Notes: a model not told the origin generated them from the letters alone. 33,653 bases of DNA from Bradyrhizobium jicamae (GCF_001440395.1 NZ_LLXZ01000013.1:1-33653), one strand, 5' to 3'. Numbered from the stretch's first letter, positions 22,879 to 30,609 are shown. Numbers and translations: made by a program.

Positions 22879-23517
22879 ATGAGCATCACCACGGCCATGA
22901 CCAGCGTGCCGAAGCCCGCAGCCGACCTGATCGAAGCCTTCCGGGACGCGCCGACCTCGATCATCTCAGACAATCTCGCCCGCCTGCCGGGCGCCGTGGG
23001 TCTGCGGCCCTTCCATCGCGGCGGGCGGCTGGTGGGGGTAGCTTTCACCGTGCGGACGCGGCCGGGCGACAATCTGGCGATTCACAAGGCGCTGGAACTG
23101 GTTGGGCCCGGCGACGTGATCGTGGTCGACGGCGGCGGCGACGAGACGCGGGCGCTGGTCGGCGAAATCATGAAGACCATCGCCGAATATCGTGGCGCCG
23201 CAGGTTATGTGATCGACGGCGCGATCCGCGATGTCGCGGCGTTCGCTGCGTCCGACTTTCCGTGTTTCGCGCGGAGTGCGATCCACCGCGGTCCCTACAA
23301 GAGCGGCCCGGGCGAAATCAACGTGCCGGTATCGATCGGCGGTTCGGTGATCTCTCCCGGCGATATCGTGGTCGGCGACGAGGACGGCGTGGTGTCGTTT
23401 CCTGCCTCGACCGCAGCCGGCCTGCTGGAGGCGGTCCGCGCCCAGGTCGCGCGCGAGGAGCAGACCCTCGTCTCGATTCGCGAAGGCCGCTATCAGGGCA
23501 GTTACGGCAAATCCTGA
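22879..23517 (+). CDS. RraA-family (HMG/CHA aldolase-like) protein
   Basis: A 212-residue RraA-fold protein. Key segments are TSIISDNLARLPG, GNxAIHKAL-type NLAIHKALELVGPGDVIVVDGGGDET, the AGYVIDGAIRD loop and the SIGGSVISPGDIVVGDEDGV end. Members with aldolase activity carry G-x20-R-D-x2-E/D; here the motif reads RDVAAF, so the last acidic residue is absent. Possible roles are 4-carboxy-4-hydroxy-2-oxoadipate aldolase-like lyase, oxaloacetate decarboxylase, or a non-enzymatic relative. ATG 22879 follows AGGAAGGA and starts the normal-length protein; GTG/ATG starts further upstream would add unrelated residues. The cupin gene follows after 21 nt. Confidence 0.9.
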   Translation: MSITTAMTSVPKPAADLIEAFRDAPTSIISDNLARLPGAVGLRPFHRGGRLVGVAFTVRTRPGDNLAIHKALELVGPGDVIVVDGGGDETRALVGEIMKTIAEYRGAAGYVIDGAIRDVAAFAASDFPCFARSAIHRGPYKSGPGEINVPVSIGGSVISPGDIVVGDEDGVVSFPASTAAGLLEAVRAQVAREEQTLVSIREGRYQGSYGKS

Positions 23518-23538
23518 TCGATACGCATTGGAGGATCC

Positions 23539-23907
23539 ATGAGCCAGAAAGACGAATTCCACAATCTGGATAACACGGCCGACGGCCTGTTTCGCGAGCT
23601 CGCCGCCGGCGTCACCACGCGCATTTTCTCCGGCGAGCACGCGATGCTGTCGGTGGTGACGCTGGCGCCGCATTCGCAAGGCACCCTGCATCACCACCCT
23701 GAGGAGCAATGGGGTGTGCTGCTCGATGGCTCCGCAATCCGTGTCCAGGGCGGGGAGGAAATTCCGGTCAAGAAGGGCGATTTCTGGCGCACGCCCGGCA
23801 ACGTGCCGCACACAATGCGGGCTGGACCGGAAGGCGCCCGCGTGCTTGACATCTTCAGCCCGCCGCGGCCCGAGTACAAGAAAGCGGGATCCGGCTTCGG
23901 CACCTAA
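23539..23907 (+). CDS. Small single-domain cupin protein
   Basis: A 122-residue cupin. Motif 1 reads HSQGTLHHHPEEQWGVLLDG, with the His/His/Glu metal ligands. Motif 2 reads GDFWRTPGNVPHTMRAG, with the fourth His ligand. A metal-bound active site is therefore intact, and an isomerase, decarboxylase or dioxygenase-like step is possible; substrate unknown. SD GGAGG precedes ATG 23539. It is embedded between the RraA-like gene (21 nt) and the Bug-type receptor gene (57 nt), which argues for a shared pathway of a small oxygenated acid. Confidence 0.9.
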   Translation: MSQKDEFHNLDNTADGLFRELAAGVTTRIFSGEHAMLSVVTLAPHSQGTLHHHPEEQWGVLLDGSAIRVQGGEEIPVKKGDFWRTPGNVPHTMRAGPEGARVLDIFSPPRPEYKKAGSGFGT

Positions 23908-23964
23908 AAAACAAGCCTGCGAACAAAACAAAAAAACGCAGGCGGCAATGGGAGGAGAGGTTCA

Positions 23965-24924
23965 GTGAAGATTACACGACGCAACTTGCTTGCGGCGTCA
24001 GCCGCGTTTGCGGTGACGCCGGCGCTGGCGCAAGGCGCCAAGAACATGACGCTGGTGGTGCCGTTTCCGCCGGGAGGATCGACCGACGCGCTGGCGCGGC
24101 TATTGCAATCTCATTTGCAAACGAAACTCAGCCGCACCGTGCTGGTGGAGAACAAGTCGGGCGCGGCCGGCTCGCTCGGCGCCATCCAGGTCGCCAAGAG
24201 CGCGCCCGACGGCGCGACGTTCCTGGTGACCTTCGATTCGCACGCCGTGATTCCCTCGATCCTGGAAAAGCCGGGAGTGGATGTCGAGAAGGATCTGGTG
24301 CCGGTGTTCCTGGTCGGCACCGCGCCTTATGTCGTGGCGGCGAATGCCGAGCGGCCGTACAAGAACTTTGCCGACGTGGTGGCGGCCTGCAAGAAAAATC
24401 CCGGCGCGGTGAAATACGCCTCCGTCGGCATCGGTACGCTCGGGCATCTGGCGATGACGGTGCTCGGCAAGAAGGCCGGCGTCGAGATCACGCATGTGCC
24501 TTACCGCGGCGGCGGCCCGGCGATGAACGATGTGCTCGGCGGCCATGTCGACATGATCGTGGGATCGGCGGCGCTGATCACGGCGCAGCTCGGCACCAAC
24601 ATGCTGCGGCCGATCCTGCAGATGGGGCGCGAGCGGATGCCCGTGCTCAAGGACACCCAGACCGCGATCGAGGCAGGCTTTCCCGATTTCGAGACACTGG
24701 CCTGGTGGGGCATCTTTGCGCCCAAGGACACGCCGGCCGATGTCATCGCCGCCATGGCGAAATCGGTCAAGGAGATTTTGAGCGAGCCGGCGGTGGCGAC
24801 GCAGTTGCAGGAAACGCAGCAGATGACGCTGCTGCTCGCCGACGGCAAGGCGTTCTCGACATTCTTCGCCAAGCAGGTCGGCATCTGGGGCCAGGTGGTG
24901 CGCGAGAATAATATCAAGGCGTAA
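23965..24924 (+). CDS. Bug-family (tripartite tricarboxylate transporter) substrate-binding protein
   Basis: A 319-residue periplasmic receptor of the TctC/Bug family. The signal peptide carries a twin arginine (ITRRNLLAASAAFA), so Tat or Sec export ending near ALAQGA is possible. Family signatures are LVVPFPPGGSTDALARLL, VENKSGAAGSLGA, and HVPYRGGGPAMNDVLGGHVDM. Bug proteins bind carboxylates such as citrate or aromatic acids. TctA/TctB membrane genes are not in the window, so this receptor must pair with a permease elsewhere. Start is GTG 23965, with GGAGGAGAGG at 23951-23960. It is the last gene of the RraA/cupin cluster. Confidence 0.93.
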   Translation: MKITRRNLLAASAAFAVTPALAQGAKNMTLVVPFPPGGSTDALARLLQSHLQTKLSRTVLVENKSGAAGSLGAIQVAKSAPDGATFLVTFDSHAVIPSILEKPGVDVEKDLVPVFLVGTAPYVVAANAERPYKNFADVVAACKKNPGAVKYASVGIGTLGHLAMTVLGKKAGVEITHVPYRGGGPAMNDVLGGHVDMIVGSAALITAQLGTNMLRPILQMGRERMPVLKDTQTAIEAGFPDFETLAWWGIFAPKDTPADVIAAMAKSVKEILSEPAVATQLQETQQMTLLLADGKAFSTFFAKQVGIWGQVVRENNIKA

Positions 24925-24961
24925 CGCGGCGGGCCGTCCAGTTCTGTGATCAGCCATGAAA

Positions 24962-24985
24962 AAGGCCCCACAAATGTGGGGCCTT
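24962..24985 (-). terminator. Intrinsic terminator of the PRC-barrel gene
   Basis: AAGGCCCCACA (24962-24972) and TGTGGGGCCTT (24975-24985) form a perfect 11-bp inverted repeat. On the minus strand it runs into TTTTT (24963-24959), so it terminates the PRC-barrel transcript. It may also stop transcription from the convergent Bug gene, but there the T-run is absent. Confidence 0.9.
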
Positions 24986-25007
24986 AACCATCAAAGCGTC
25001 AAACGCC

Positions 25008-25541
25008 TCAATTGTAGTCTGAATATTTGAACTGCGGCATCGCCTTGAGCTGCTCCTTGGTGCCGCTCATCACCGCATGATCCGGCGTCCAGTCGTTCGC
25101 AGTGGTGGTGCGCGCGGTTGTGGTGGTGGTCGTCGCCGCACCGGTCGTTGTTTCCTTGGTGGTCTCGCGCGTCGTCGTTGCCGGGGCCGTCGAGCTGGTC
25201 CGGGCCGGCTCCTCCATGAATTTGAGCTTGTCCATGGACACGGCGATGTCGTGCTCGCCCATGCCGAGGAAGCCGCCGACGCCGATGACCACGGCAGCGA
25301 CCTTGCCGTTCTTGTCCAGAATCAGCTCGTTGATGTCGCCGAGCTTCTCGTTGGCTTCATTGTAGACGTCGAGGCCCATGAGCTTGGATGCGCGCCAATT
25401 GCCCTTGAGCATCATCTTCTCTTGTGTGCCGGCGCTGGTCGCGGCAGGCGCGGCTTTATCCGCCGGCTGGGGCGACTGCGCATAGGCGGGCACGCTGAAC
25501 ACGGCGGCGCTCAACAGAGCCGCAGCTAAAAGTTTCTGCAT
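25008..25541 (-). CDS. Secreted PRC-barrel domain protein with Thr-rich linker
   Basis: A 177-residue exported protein with signal peptide MQKLLAAALLSAAVFSVPAY (cleavage after YAQ). A PRC-barrel domain (about 44-112) shows WRASKLMGLDVYNEANEKLG, DINELILDKNGKVAAVVIGV and GGFLGMGEHDIAVSMDKL. A striking Thr-rich linker (TTTRETTKETTTGAATTTTT) leads to a short C-terminal helix (GTKEQLKAMPQF). PRC-barrels bind proteins or small ligands; exported rhizobial members are often stress-induced, role unknown. Start ATG 25539-25541 is preceded by GAGGAGG, and a possible EcfG promoter lies upstream. Confidence 0.9.
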   Translation of the reverse strand: MQKLLAAALLSAAVFSVPAYAQSPQPADKAAPAATSAGTQEKMMLKGNWRASKLMGLDVYNEANEKLGDINELILDKNGKVAAVVIGVGGFLGMGEHDIAVSMDKLKFMEEPARTSSTAPATTTRETTKETTTGAATTTTTTARTTTANDWTPDHAVMSGTKEQLKAMPQFKYSDYN

Positions 25542-25574
25542 TTTATCCTCCTCGGAAGTGATCGATGTTCCTAG

Positions 25575-25599
25575 AACAGGGCGCAAGCGCGAATGTTCC
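25575..25599 (-). promoter_or_regulatory. Possible EcfG-type promoter of the PRC-barrel gene
   Basis: Read on the minus strand, GGAAC (25599-25595), 17 nt, then GTT (25577-25575) fits GGAAC-N16/17-GTT, though the usual C before GTT is T. It is about 35 nt upstream of the start. It overlaps a small dyad TGTTC-CTA-GAACA (25566-25578). Confidence 0.45.
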
Positions 25600-25897
25600 T
25601 CGGCACTTTTCCAAGAAGTTTTGGAACAGGCCTTCAAGATGCGGCGCGGCGATACCGGCGGCGAACGCTGGCCGGCAAGACAGGTCGGATGGCCGCGGGC
25701 CTTATGTGTCCCGACTCGGAAACACGTTCTGGCAGTCCGCGTTGAAATATCGGCTCATGCCGGGTGGCAACCGGCCACAACGGAGAATGATGAACGCAGT
25801 TATTTTGCCGGTTTCTTGCTGCGACACCAACGCATCGGTACGCGCTGACATCTAACCCGTTCCCGGCGTGAGCGCTCCCTTTCATCCGGCGGCTAGC

Positions 25898-25923
25898 CCA
25901 AGAGGGCTGGCCAAGAGGGCTGG
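25898..25923. repeat. Perfect 13-bp tandem duplication
   Basis: CCAAGAGGGCTGG occurs twice head to tail (25898-25910 and 25911-25923), about 60 nt before tRNA-Arg. It is probably a replication-slippage product and lies in non-coding sequence. Confidence 0.75.
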
Positions 25924-25982
25924 CGATGGCAGGTCCGCTTTGCTATGAAGCGTCCCAAGCACCTGCGCTCCAGCAGGTCCGC

Positions 25983-26059
25983 GGTCCCGTAGCTCAGCCG
26001 GATAGAGCGACGGTTTCCTAAACCGTAGGTCGGAAGTTCGAGTCTTCCCGGGATCGCCA
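25983..26059 (+). tRNA. tRNA-Arg (anticodon CCT), CCA encoded
   Basis: A full cloverleaf can be folded. The acceptor stem GGTCCCG (25983-25989) pairs with CGGGATC (26049-26055) with one G-U. The D-stem is GCTC/GAGC (25992-95, 26005-08). The anticodon stem is ACGGT/ACCGT around loop TTCCTAA, anticodon CCT at 26017-26019. The T-stem is GGAAG/CTTCC around TTCGAGT. Discriminator G and CCA (26057-26059) are encoded. It decodes AGG. tRNA 3' ends are common integration sites, but no integrase follows. Confidence 0.97.
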
Positions 26060-26115
26060 GCTATTCCTCGCCTCTCTGGCGATCTGCCTTTTGCTCCATC
26101 TGTGCGATTTCTATC

Positions 26116-26143
26116 GTGACGTGCGCCGCGCGCCCGCTACAAT
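26116..26143 (+). promoter_or_regulatory. Probable sigma-70-type promoter of the GYF_2 membrane protein gene
   Basis: GTGACG (26116-26121), 16 nt, then TACAAT (26138-26143), 5 of 6 to TATAAT. Transcription would begin about 26150, just before the GGGGGCG ribosome-binding site (26156-26162) and ATG 26168. Weaker at -35. Confidence 0.5.
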
Positions 26144-26167
26144 GGTCCAAACGTTGGGGGCGTTTGC

Positions 26168-26830
26168 ATGCTGGCTGTCTGGTACTACACCGAGGGCGAT
26201 GTGCCGTGTGGTCCCTTGCCGCTCGCCGAACTGCTCCCGCTCCTTTCGCAAATGACCGATCCCCAGCATGTCAAGGTTTGGCGGCACGGCTTCGACGACT
26301 GGAAGCCGGCCGGGGAAGTACGCGAGGTTGCTCGGCACCTGCCGGCCGTAGAAGGCGTGACGGAGGTGAAGAGGATCGAGTCTGAGCCGTCCGGCATCGG
26401 CGGCTGGCTTGGCCTGCTGGCGCTCGGTCAGGTGATCGGCATCCCACGCCAGCTCATGGCCGTCGGCCAATACCTTCAAGGGATCAGCGCCGATATTTGG
26501 ACGCGCTTCCCGATCGCGCTGTGGGGCGAGATGGTAATGTACGCCGCGTTGATTGGCCTATCGATCTACACGACCTGGCTCCTGTTCAGTCACTCGCGCC
26601 GCTTTCCAGGCTTCTTCCTTGCGCAAATGGTCTGCGTCATCTTCTTTCCGGTCGTGGACCTTTTTTGGGCCGCGACGATCTTCTCGGTCTCGCTCGACCA
26701 GCCGATGAGTAAGTTCCTGACTGTCGAGCCCCTCGAGGGCGGCAAAATGGTCGTTACCGCGATCGTTTCGCTGATCTGGATTTCCTACGTGCTGCGCTCC
26801 CGGCGGGTGGCAAACACGTTCACGAAGTAA
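26168..26830 (+). CDS. GYF_2 (DUF4339) - DUF2569-like membrane protein
   Basis: A 220-residue protein. The N-terminal about 55 residues form a GYF_2 module (VWYYTEGDVPCGPLPLAELLPLL...VWRHGFDDWKPAGEV), a small Trp/Tyr-rich fold that usually binds proline-rich peptides. The rest has four hydrophobic segments (GGWLGLLALGQVIGI, ALWGEMVMYAALIGLSIYTTW, FFLAQMVCVIFFPVVDLFW, MVVTAIVSLIWISYVL) of DUF2569 type. The cytosolic GYF_2 head would sit on an inner-membrane anchor. Function is unknown; fused heads of this sort often accompany small membrane proteins. It lies 108 nt after tRNA-Arg with its own promoter. Confidence 0.85.
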   Translation: MLAVWYYTEGDVPCGPLPLAELLPLLSQMTDPQHVKVWRHGFDDWKPAGEVREVARHLPAVEGVTEVKRIESEPSGIGGWLGLLALGQVIGIPRQLMAVGQYLQGISADIWTRFPIALWGEMVMYAALIGLSIYTTWLLFSHSRRFPGFFLAQMVCVIFFPVVDLFWAATIFSVSLDQPMSKFLTVEPLEGGKMVVTAIVSLIWISYVLRSRRVANTFTK

Positions 26831-26886
26831 GGAGCCCTCTCCACATGCGCGGGGAGATGCGGACGCATTTGTCGCCCTGGCGAAAG

Positions 26887-27855
26887 TTAAGCAGCCACGC
26901 CCTTATCCAGCAAAGCCTTGAATTCCGCCCGCGCGCGTTGCGCCTCGCGCTTCGCCGTCTCCGACGCTTCGCCAAGCCCGAAATAGCCATGGATCAGACC
27001 GAGGCCGTCGTAATAGCTGGTCGGCACGCCCGCGGCCTTGAGTGCTTCCGCATAGGCCTTGCCCTCGTCGCGGAGCGGATCGAACCATGCGGTGCAGACG
27101 ATGGCGGGCGCAAGGCCGGCGAGATTTTTCTTGCGCAGCGGCGAGACGCGCCAGTCGGTGCCGTGGGTGCTGTCTTCGAGGTAATGGCCGCAAAACCATT
27201 CCATGGTGGCGCGGGTGAGGAAATAGCCGTCCGCGTTTTCGGCGCGTGAGGGAAAGCGCGCGTTCTCTTTTGTATCGGCGAAATTTCCGGCGACGTCGGT
27301 GACGGGATAGACCAGCAATTGCGCTGCCAGTTTGATGCCGGCGTCGCGGCAGGCGATGGCGGTGGTGGCCGCCAGATTGCCGCCGGCGCTGTCGCCGGCG
27401 ACGCCGACGCGCGCCGCATCGCCGCCGAATTCGGAGATGCGGGCGATGACGTCCTTGACTGCCGCGAAGGCATCCTCGAACGCGCCGGGAAAACGCACCT
27501 CGGGCGGGCGGCGATAATCGACCGAGATCACGACCGCGCCGGTCTCGATCGCGAGCCAGCGCGCCTGCCGGTCATGGGTCTCGAGATCGCCGGCCACCCA
27601 GCCGCCGCCATGGAAGAACACGACCGTCGGCGATTTGTCGGCCGAGTTCCGATAGACCCGCGCGGCCAGGAAACCGGCTGCGCCCTTCACCTTGATGTCC
27701 TCCGCGCTCATTACCGGCGGCGGCGGAACCGCCGCGCGCGCGGCCGCCAATGCGCGCAGCGCCTCACGCGCGCTCTGCGGCGTCATCGATGTGGGGTCGC
27801 GCAACGGCAGCAGCGGGATGATCTGGGCGACGACGGGATCGAGCGGCGGAATCAT
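26887..27855 (-). CDS. HSL-type alpha/beta hydrolase (esterase/lipase family)
   Basis: A 322-residue hydrolase of the hormone-sensitive lipase (family IV) type. The oxyanion motif HGGGW is at 82-86, and the nucleophile elbow GDSAGG puts Ser156 in place. Asp259 (FDPLRDE) and His289 (LIHGYF) complete the triad. Family IV enzymes cleave short-chain carboxylic esters. No signal peptide is evident, so it is probably cytosolic. ATG 27853-27855 (MIPPLDPVVAQ) is preferred to the longer frame reaching 27912, which would add an unrelated 19 residues. It is convergent with the GYF_2 gene. Confidence 0.93.
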   Translation of the reverse strand: MIPPLDPVVAQIIPLLPLRDPTSMTPQSAREALRALAAARAAVPPPPVMSAEDIKVKGAAGFLAARVYRNSADKSPTVVFFHGGGWVAGDLETHDRQARWLAIETGAVVISVDYRRPPEVRFPGAFEDAFAAVKDVIARISEFGGDAARVGVAGDSAGGNLAATTAIACRDAGIKLAAQLLVYPVTDVAGNFADTKENARFPSRAENADGYFLTRATMEWFCGHYLEDSTHGTDWRVSPLRKKNLAGLAPAIVCTAWFDPLRDEGKAYAEALKAAGVPTSYYDGLGLIHGYFGLGEASETAKREAQRARAEFKALLDKGVAA

Positions 27856-28092
27856 GGGGCCTCGCAGGGAACGGTAGAGTGCCAGAATAGGTAACGCGCA
27901 CGGCTGCGGCAATTGCGCTGGACGCTACCCAGACCCGCCGATTTCCCTCAATTGATAATGATTCCCTTTGAGCCGGCGCGTGGCGCGCGTTGCTGGAATC
28001 AGGGCGCCGTTTACTTCTGGTTATCCCTAAACAAGCGTGCACGGGGAACGGCCGGGGCTGCCGCTCATTACTCCCACCAGAGGGAGTGTGTG

Positions 28093-28335
28093 ATGGATCA
28101 AATCTCCGGAATGGATCGGGCGCTCGACGAAATGCTGGTGCAACTCGGCGGGATGGTGCTGAGGTTGTCCAGCCCGCAGGTGACGCGCACGGCCGAGGAG
28201 CGGCACGCGCTGGCGTGCTCGGTCAATCAATATTCGGTTTGCGCGGCGCGCTCCGGCGATCCGCGCGTGCACCAGCTCAAGGCCGAGCTGGAGGAGACGA
28301 TCAAGCCGCATTTGCGGCTGGTTGCCAGCAGGTAA
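28093..28335 (+). CDS. Small conserved helical protein, unknown function
   Basis: An 80-residue all-helical protein (MDQISGMDRALDEMLVQLGG, EERHALACSVNQYSVCAA, LKAELEETIKPHLRL). It has two cysteines and no signal peptide or recognised motif. AGAGGGAG at 28079-28086 supports ATG 28093 over the longer upstream frame from 27913. It lies alone between divergent and convergent neighbours. Proteins of this size and pattern recur in Bradyrhizobium, but I cannot assign a role. The helical pairing could suit a small adaptor. Confidence 0.65.
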   Translation: MDQISGMDRALDEMLVQLGGMVLRLSSPQVTRTAEERHALACSVNQYSVCAARSGDPRVHQLKAELEETIKPHLRLVASR

Positions 28336-28415
28336 TGCAGCCGTTCGACGGCAGCGGCGTCAATGTGCACAACCACGACCGGGTGAAGACCGGCCGTGGG
28401 TAGCGCGCGAATGGC

Positions 28416-30263
28416 TCAGAGCGTCTTGAGGTATTCGATCAGTGCCTTCCGATCGCCCTCCGACAGCGCCGGCCCGATCACGCCCTTGATTTCCTTGTCC
28501 TTGTTGTAGTCCTTCCGGAATTCGTGGCCTCTGTTCGAGTTTCCGCGAATGGAGGTGTCGAACAGGAAACCGTTGGTGATCGGGTCGGTCTTGTAACCGA
28601 GCTTCACGGGATCGTATTCGCGACTGCCGAGGTAGAATGTCTTCGGCCGTTTTTCGGGGTCGCCGAGCAGGTCGTCGATGGTCGGCACCGAGCCGTTGTG
28701 CAGATAGGGCGGCGTCGCCCAGACCCCGTTCAGCGGACGGACCTTGTAGGCCAGTTCACCGCGAAGTTCGTTCGGCATGTACCCGTCGATGCGTTTCCGC
28801 TCCGCTTCGCTGACCGGCGGCTTTCGCTGGTCGAAGCTGTAATTAACGGTCTTCTCGACCAGTTCGCCCAGCGCGAATGCGAAGCTTGGATTCTTGATGC
28901 CGAGGTTTTCGGGCACCGCGACCGTGCGGGCCAGCATGTCGGCGGCCTGCGCGTCGTCGGTTCCGATATGCGAGATCGGAACGTTTTCCACCTTGAGAAT
29001 TGGCTCGCCAGCCTGGTTCTTGGTCCACCAGTCCTTGTTGTTGAAATCGTAGAATTCCGCACTCGTGATCGGTGGCCGGTGGCACTCTTGGCAATGCGTC
29101 TTGTAGAGCTTGGCGCCCTCGTCGGCCAGTTTCTGGTCGTAGGCCGGCAGAATGTCGCCCGGCCATTTCGGGGATTTCAGCCCCGAAAATCCATCCTTCG
29201 CGTTCGGCGGTTTCTTGCCCTTGATCATCATCTCCATTTCATCGAGTGCGTCGACGTTGACGCTCGATTTGTAGAGACCCTTGGATGGTTCGGTCAGATT
29301 GAGTTCGGCTGACACGCCGAGCGATTCGCCGGCGTTGCGCACCATCGGCTGCATGATGGAGCCGTTATACTGAACCCAGTCGAACCACGGCGTGTTCCAG
29401 ATCCGGGGGTAATGCACTGGCGCGGAGGAGCCGGCATAGTTCTCCGGCTTGTTCAGGTCGATGGAGAACACCTGGTTGCCGATCCGGTTCAGCGCATCCA
29501 GTCGGCCGTAACCCTCCAGAATGCTCTGGGAGGCGACGCGCTCTTCCAGATTCTTGACCCGCTTGTACTGGGCGAGAACCTGATCGAGCTGCGTCTTCAG
29601 CGTCTCGCGCTCGTCGACGGTGGAGTCCGGCCCCAGAATGCGGTCGGCAAAGCGGCTGAAGCGGCCGGGCCAGATTCGCGTCAGCAGCAGCGAGATGCCC
29701 ATGCCCTGCTTCATCGCGAACAGATTGGTGAGCGCCGGTCCGCCGTCGATGACGACGGCGGTGCCGTTGTAGGTGAAACTGCCGGTATGGCAGGCTGCGC
29801 AGGTCAGGCCGACGCCGTTCATGTCCTTCTTGTCGCGCGGGTTCTTCCACGGCGCCCCGGTCGGGTCCAGCATCGGGGTGCCTTCCGCGAAGCCGATCGG
29901 AAGCGCCGTCTTGCCTGATATGATGGTGTCGGCAATGAAGCCGTAGCGATCGAGATAGGCGGGGTCGCTGAACAGACCGGGGTTGGTGAACAAGGGCCAG
30001 GGAATCGTCGGCTGCTCCAGCGCCATGAACCATTTGAAGGGAAAGCCGAAGGTCCGCGTTCCCTGATCCTTGTGATAGAACCAGCTCAGCGTTTCCTTAT
30101 CGATACCCTGGTCGAGCCACACGGTCTTCTTCGGCGTCGGGTGCTCGACGATCTTGACGTGAAGATCCTGCCAGAGCTTGGCGATGTCGTCCTTGAAGGC
30201 GGCGTAACCGATACCGATGATCGCCAGCGCGATCACGATTTTTGCAATCCTCTTGCCCCGCAT
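28416..30263 (-). CDS. Membrane-anchored di-haem c-type cytochrome (peroxidase/RoxA-like)
   Basis: A 615-residue protein with one N-terminal hydrophobic segment (IAKIVIALAIIGIGYAAF, residues 6-23) that anchors it or directs it to the periplasm. Two haem-c sites are CAACH (155-159) and CQECH (391-395), about 236 residues apart. The C-terminal half carries LNGVWATPPYLHNGSVPTID, the signature of the di-haem cytochrome c peroxidase/MauG superfamily. The large inter-haem region with many Trp/Phe (YPRIWNTPWFDWVQYN) and the total length recall rubber oxygenase RoxA and RoxB rather than the roughly 330-residue CcpA. Physiological substrate unknown. RBS GAGAAGGGG precedes ATG 30261-30263. Confidence 0.85.
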   Translation of the reverse strand: MRGKRIAKIVIALAIIGIGYAAFKDDIAKLWQDLHVKIVEHPTPKKTVWLDQGIDKETLSWFYHKDQGTRTFGFPFKWFMALEQPTIPWPLFTNPGLFSDPAYLDRYGFIADTIISGKTALPIGFAEGTPMLDPTGAPWKNPRDKKDMNGVGLTCAACHTGSFTYNGTAVVIDGGPALTNLFAMKQGMGISLLLTRIWPGRFSRFADRILGPDSTVDERETLKTQLDQVLAQYKRVKNLEERVASQSILEGYGRLDALNRIGNQVFSIDLNKPENYAGSSAPVHYPRIWNTPWFDWVQYNGSIMQPMVRNAGESLGVSAELNLTEPSKGLYKSSVNVDALDEMEMMIKGKKPPNAKDGFSGLKSPKWPGDILPAYDQKLADEGAKLYKTHCQECHRPPITSAEFYDFNNKDWWTKNQAGEPILKVENVPISHIGTDDAQAADMLARTVAVPENLGIKNPSFAFALGELVEKTVNYSFDQRKPPVSEAERKRIDGYMPNELRGELAYKVRPLNGVWATPPYLHNGSVPTIDDLLGDPEKRPKTFYLGSREYDPVKLGYKTDPITNGFLFDTSIRGNSNRGHEFRKDYNKDKEIKGVIGPALSEGDRKALIEYLKTL

Positions 30264-30555
30264 GGCCTGCCCCTTCTCAAAACCGCGCTGCGCGCGCGCA
30301 ATATTCGTTTGCTGTCAAAAGGCGCCGAAAAAACGAATCACCCTCGGCGTGCGATCAAGTATCATGCCATCCTATAGTGGCATCACAAGCCTGTCCACGA
30401 ATCCTGCACTTCAGCCTGAAGCAGCATTTTTTGCGACGATCACGGCATATTAAGGCGCGCCCGAAATCCCTTCGATTGATTTCGGAGTGTCGCCTTGAAA
30501 TATGCCCAGGAATTGCTTGCCAGCTTTTCGGCGCAGACTTGTATGAAAAAGCCGC
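30264..30555. other. Gap between divergent cytochrome and hydrolase genes
   Basis: No credible gene. A dyad ATGCCA (30364-30369)/TGGCAT (30378-30383) with an AT-rich 8-nt spacer lies about 100 nt upstream of the cytochrome start and could be an operator. No clear -35/-10 pair for the cytochrome gene was found. Confidence 0.4.
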
Positions 30556-30587
30556 TTGACTTTGACGTTGCGTCAAACCCGCATATC
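30556..30587 (+). promoter_or_regulatory. MerR-type promoter with operator dyad in an over-long spacer
   Basis: TTGACT (30556-30561) and CATATC (30582-30587) are 20 nt apart, longer than the 17 of ordinary promoters and typical of MerR-controlled ones. A perfect dyad TTTGACG-TTG-CGTCAAA (30561-30577) lies inside the spacer. A MerR-family gene is second in the downstream operon, so autoregulation is likely. The -10 match is modest. Confidence 0.6.
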
Positions 30588-30589
30588 GC

Positions 30590-30609
30590 GCTCCTCGAAA
30601 CAGAGGAGC
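30590..30609 (+). promoter_or_regulatory. Hairpin that masks the Shine-Dalgarno of the hydrolase gene
   Basis: GCTCCTC (30590-30596) pairs perfectly with GAGGAGC (30603-30609) around loop GAAACA. The right arm contains the SD GAGGAG, 7 nt before ATG 30616. In the mRNA this would lower translation until opened. No ligand-binding fold is visible. Confidence 0.5.

Larger units (their letters stand above)
25542..25982. other. 441-nt gap without a supported gene
   Basis: Two overlapping 96-codon frames (25558-25855) look like chance reading frames: neither has a ribosome-binding site, and their composition is unlike neighbouring proteins. The gap holds the probable PRC promoter (25575-25599) and a 13-bp tandem repeat (25898-25923) before tRNA-Arg. 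Confidence 0.6.

Noticed and set aside
25558..25855. Two overlapping 96-codon plus-strand frames
   Set aside because: No ribosome-binding site, no motif, and they overlap each other and the probable PRC promoter.
25898..25923. Tandem 13-mers as a CRISPR or satellite start
   Set aside because: Only two units with no spacers; most likely a slippage duplication.
25983..26167. tRNA-Arg as an integration site of a genomic island
   Set aside because: No integrase, no duplicated tRNA 3' end in the window and no composition break downstream.
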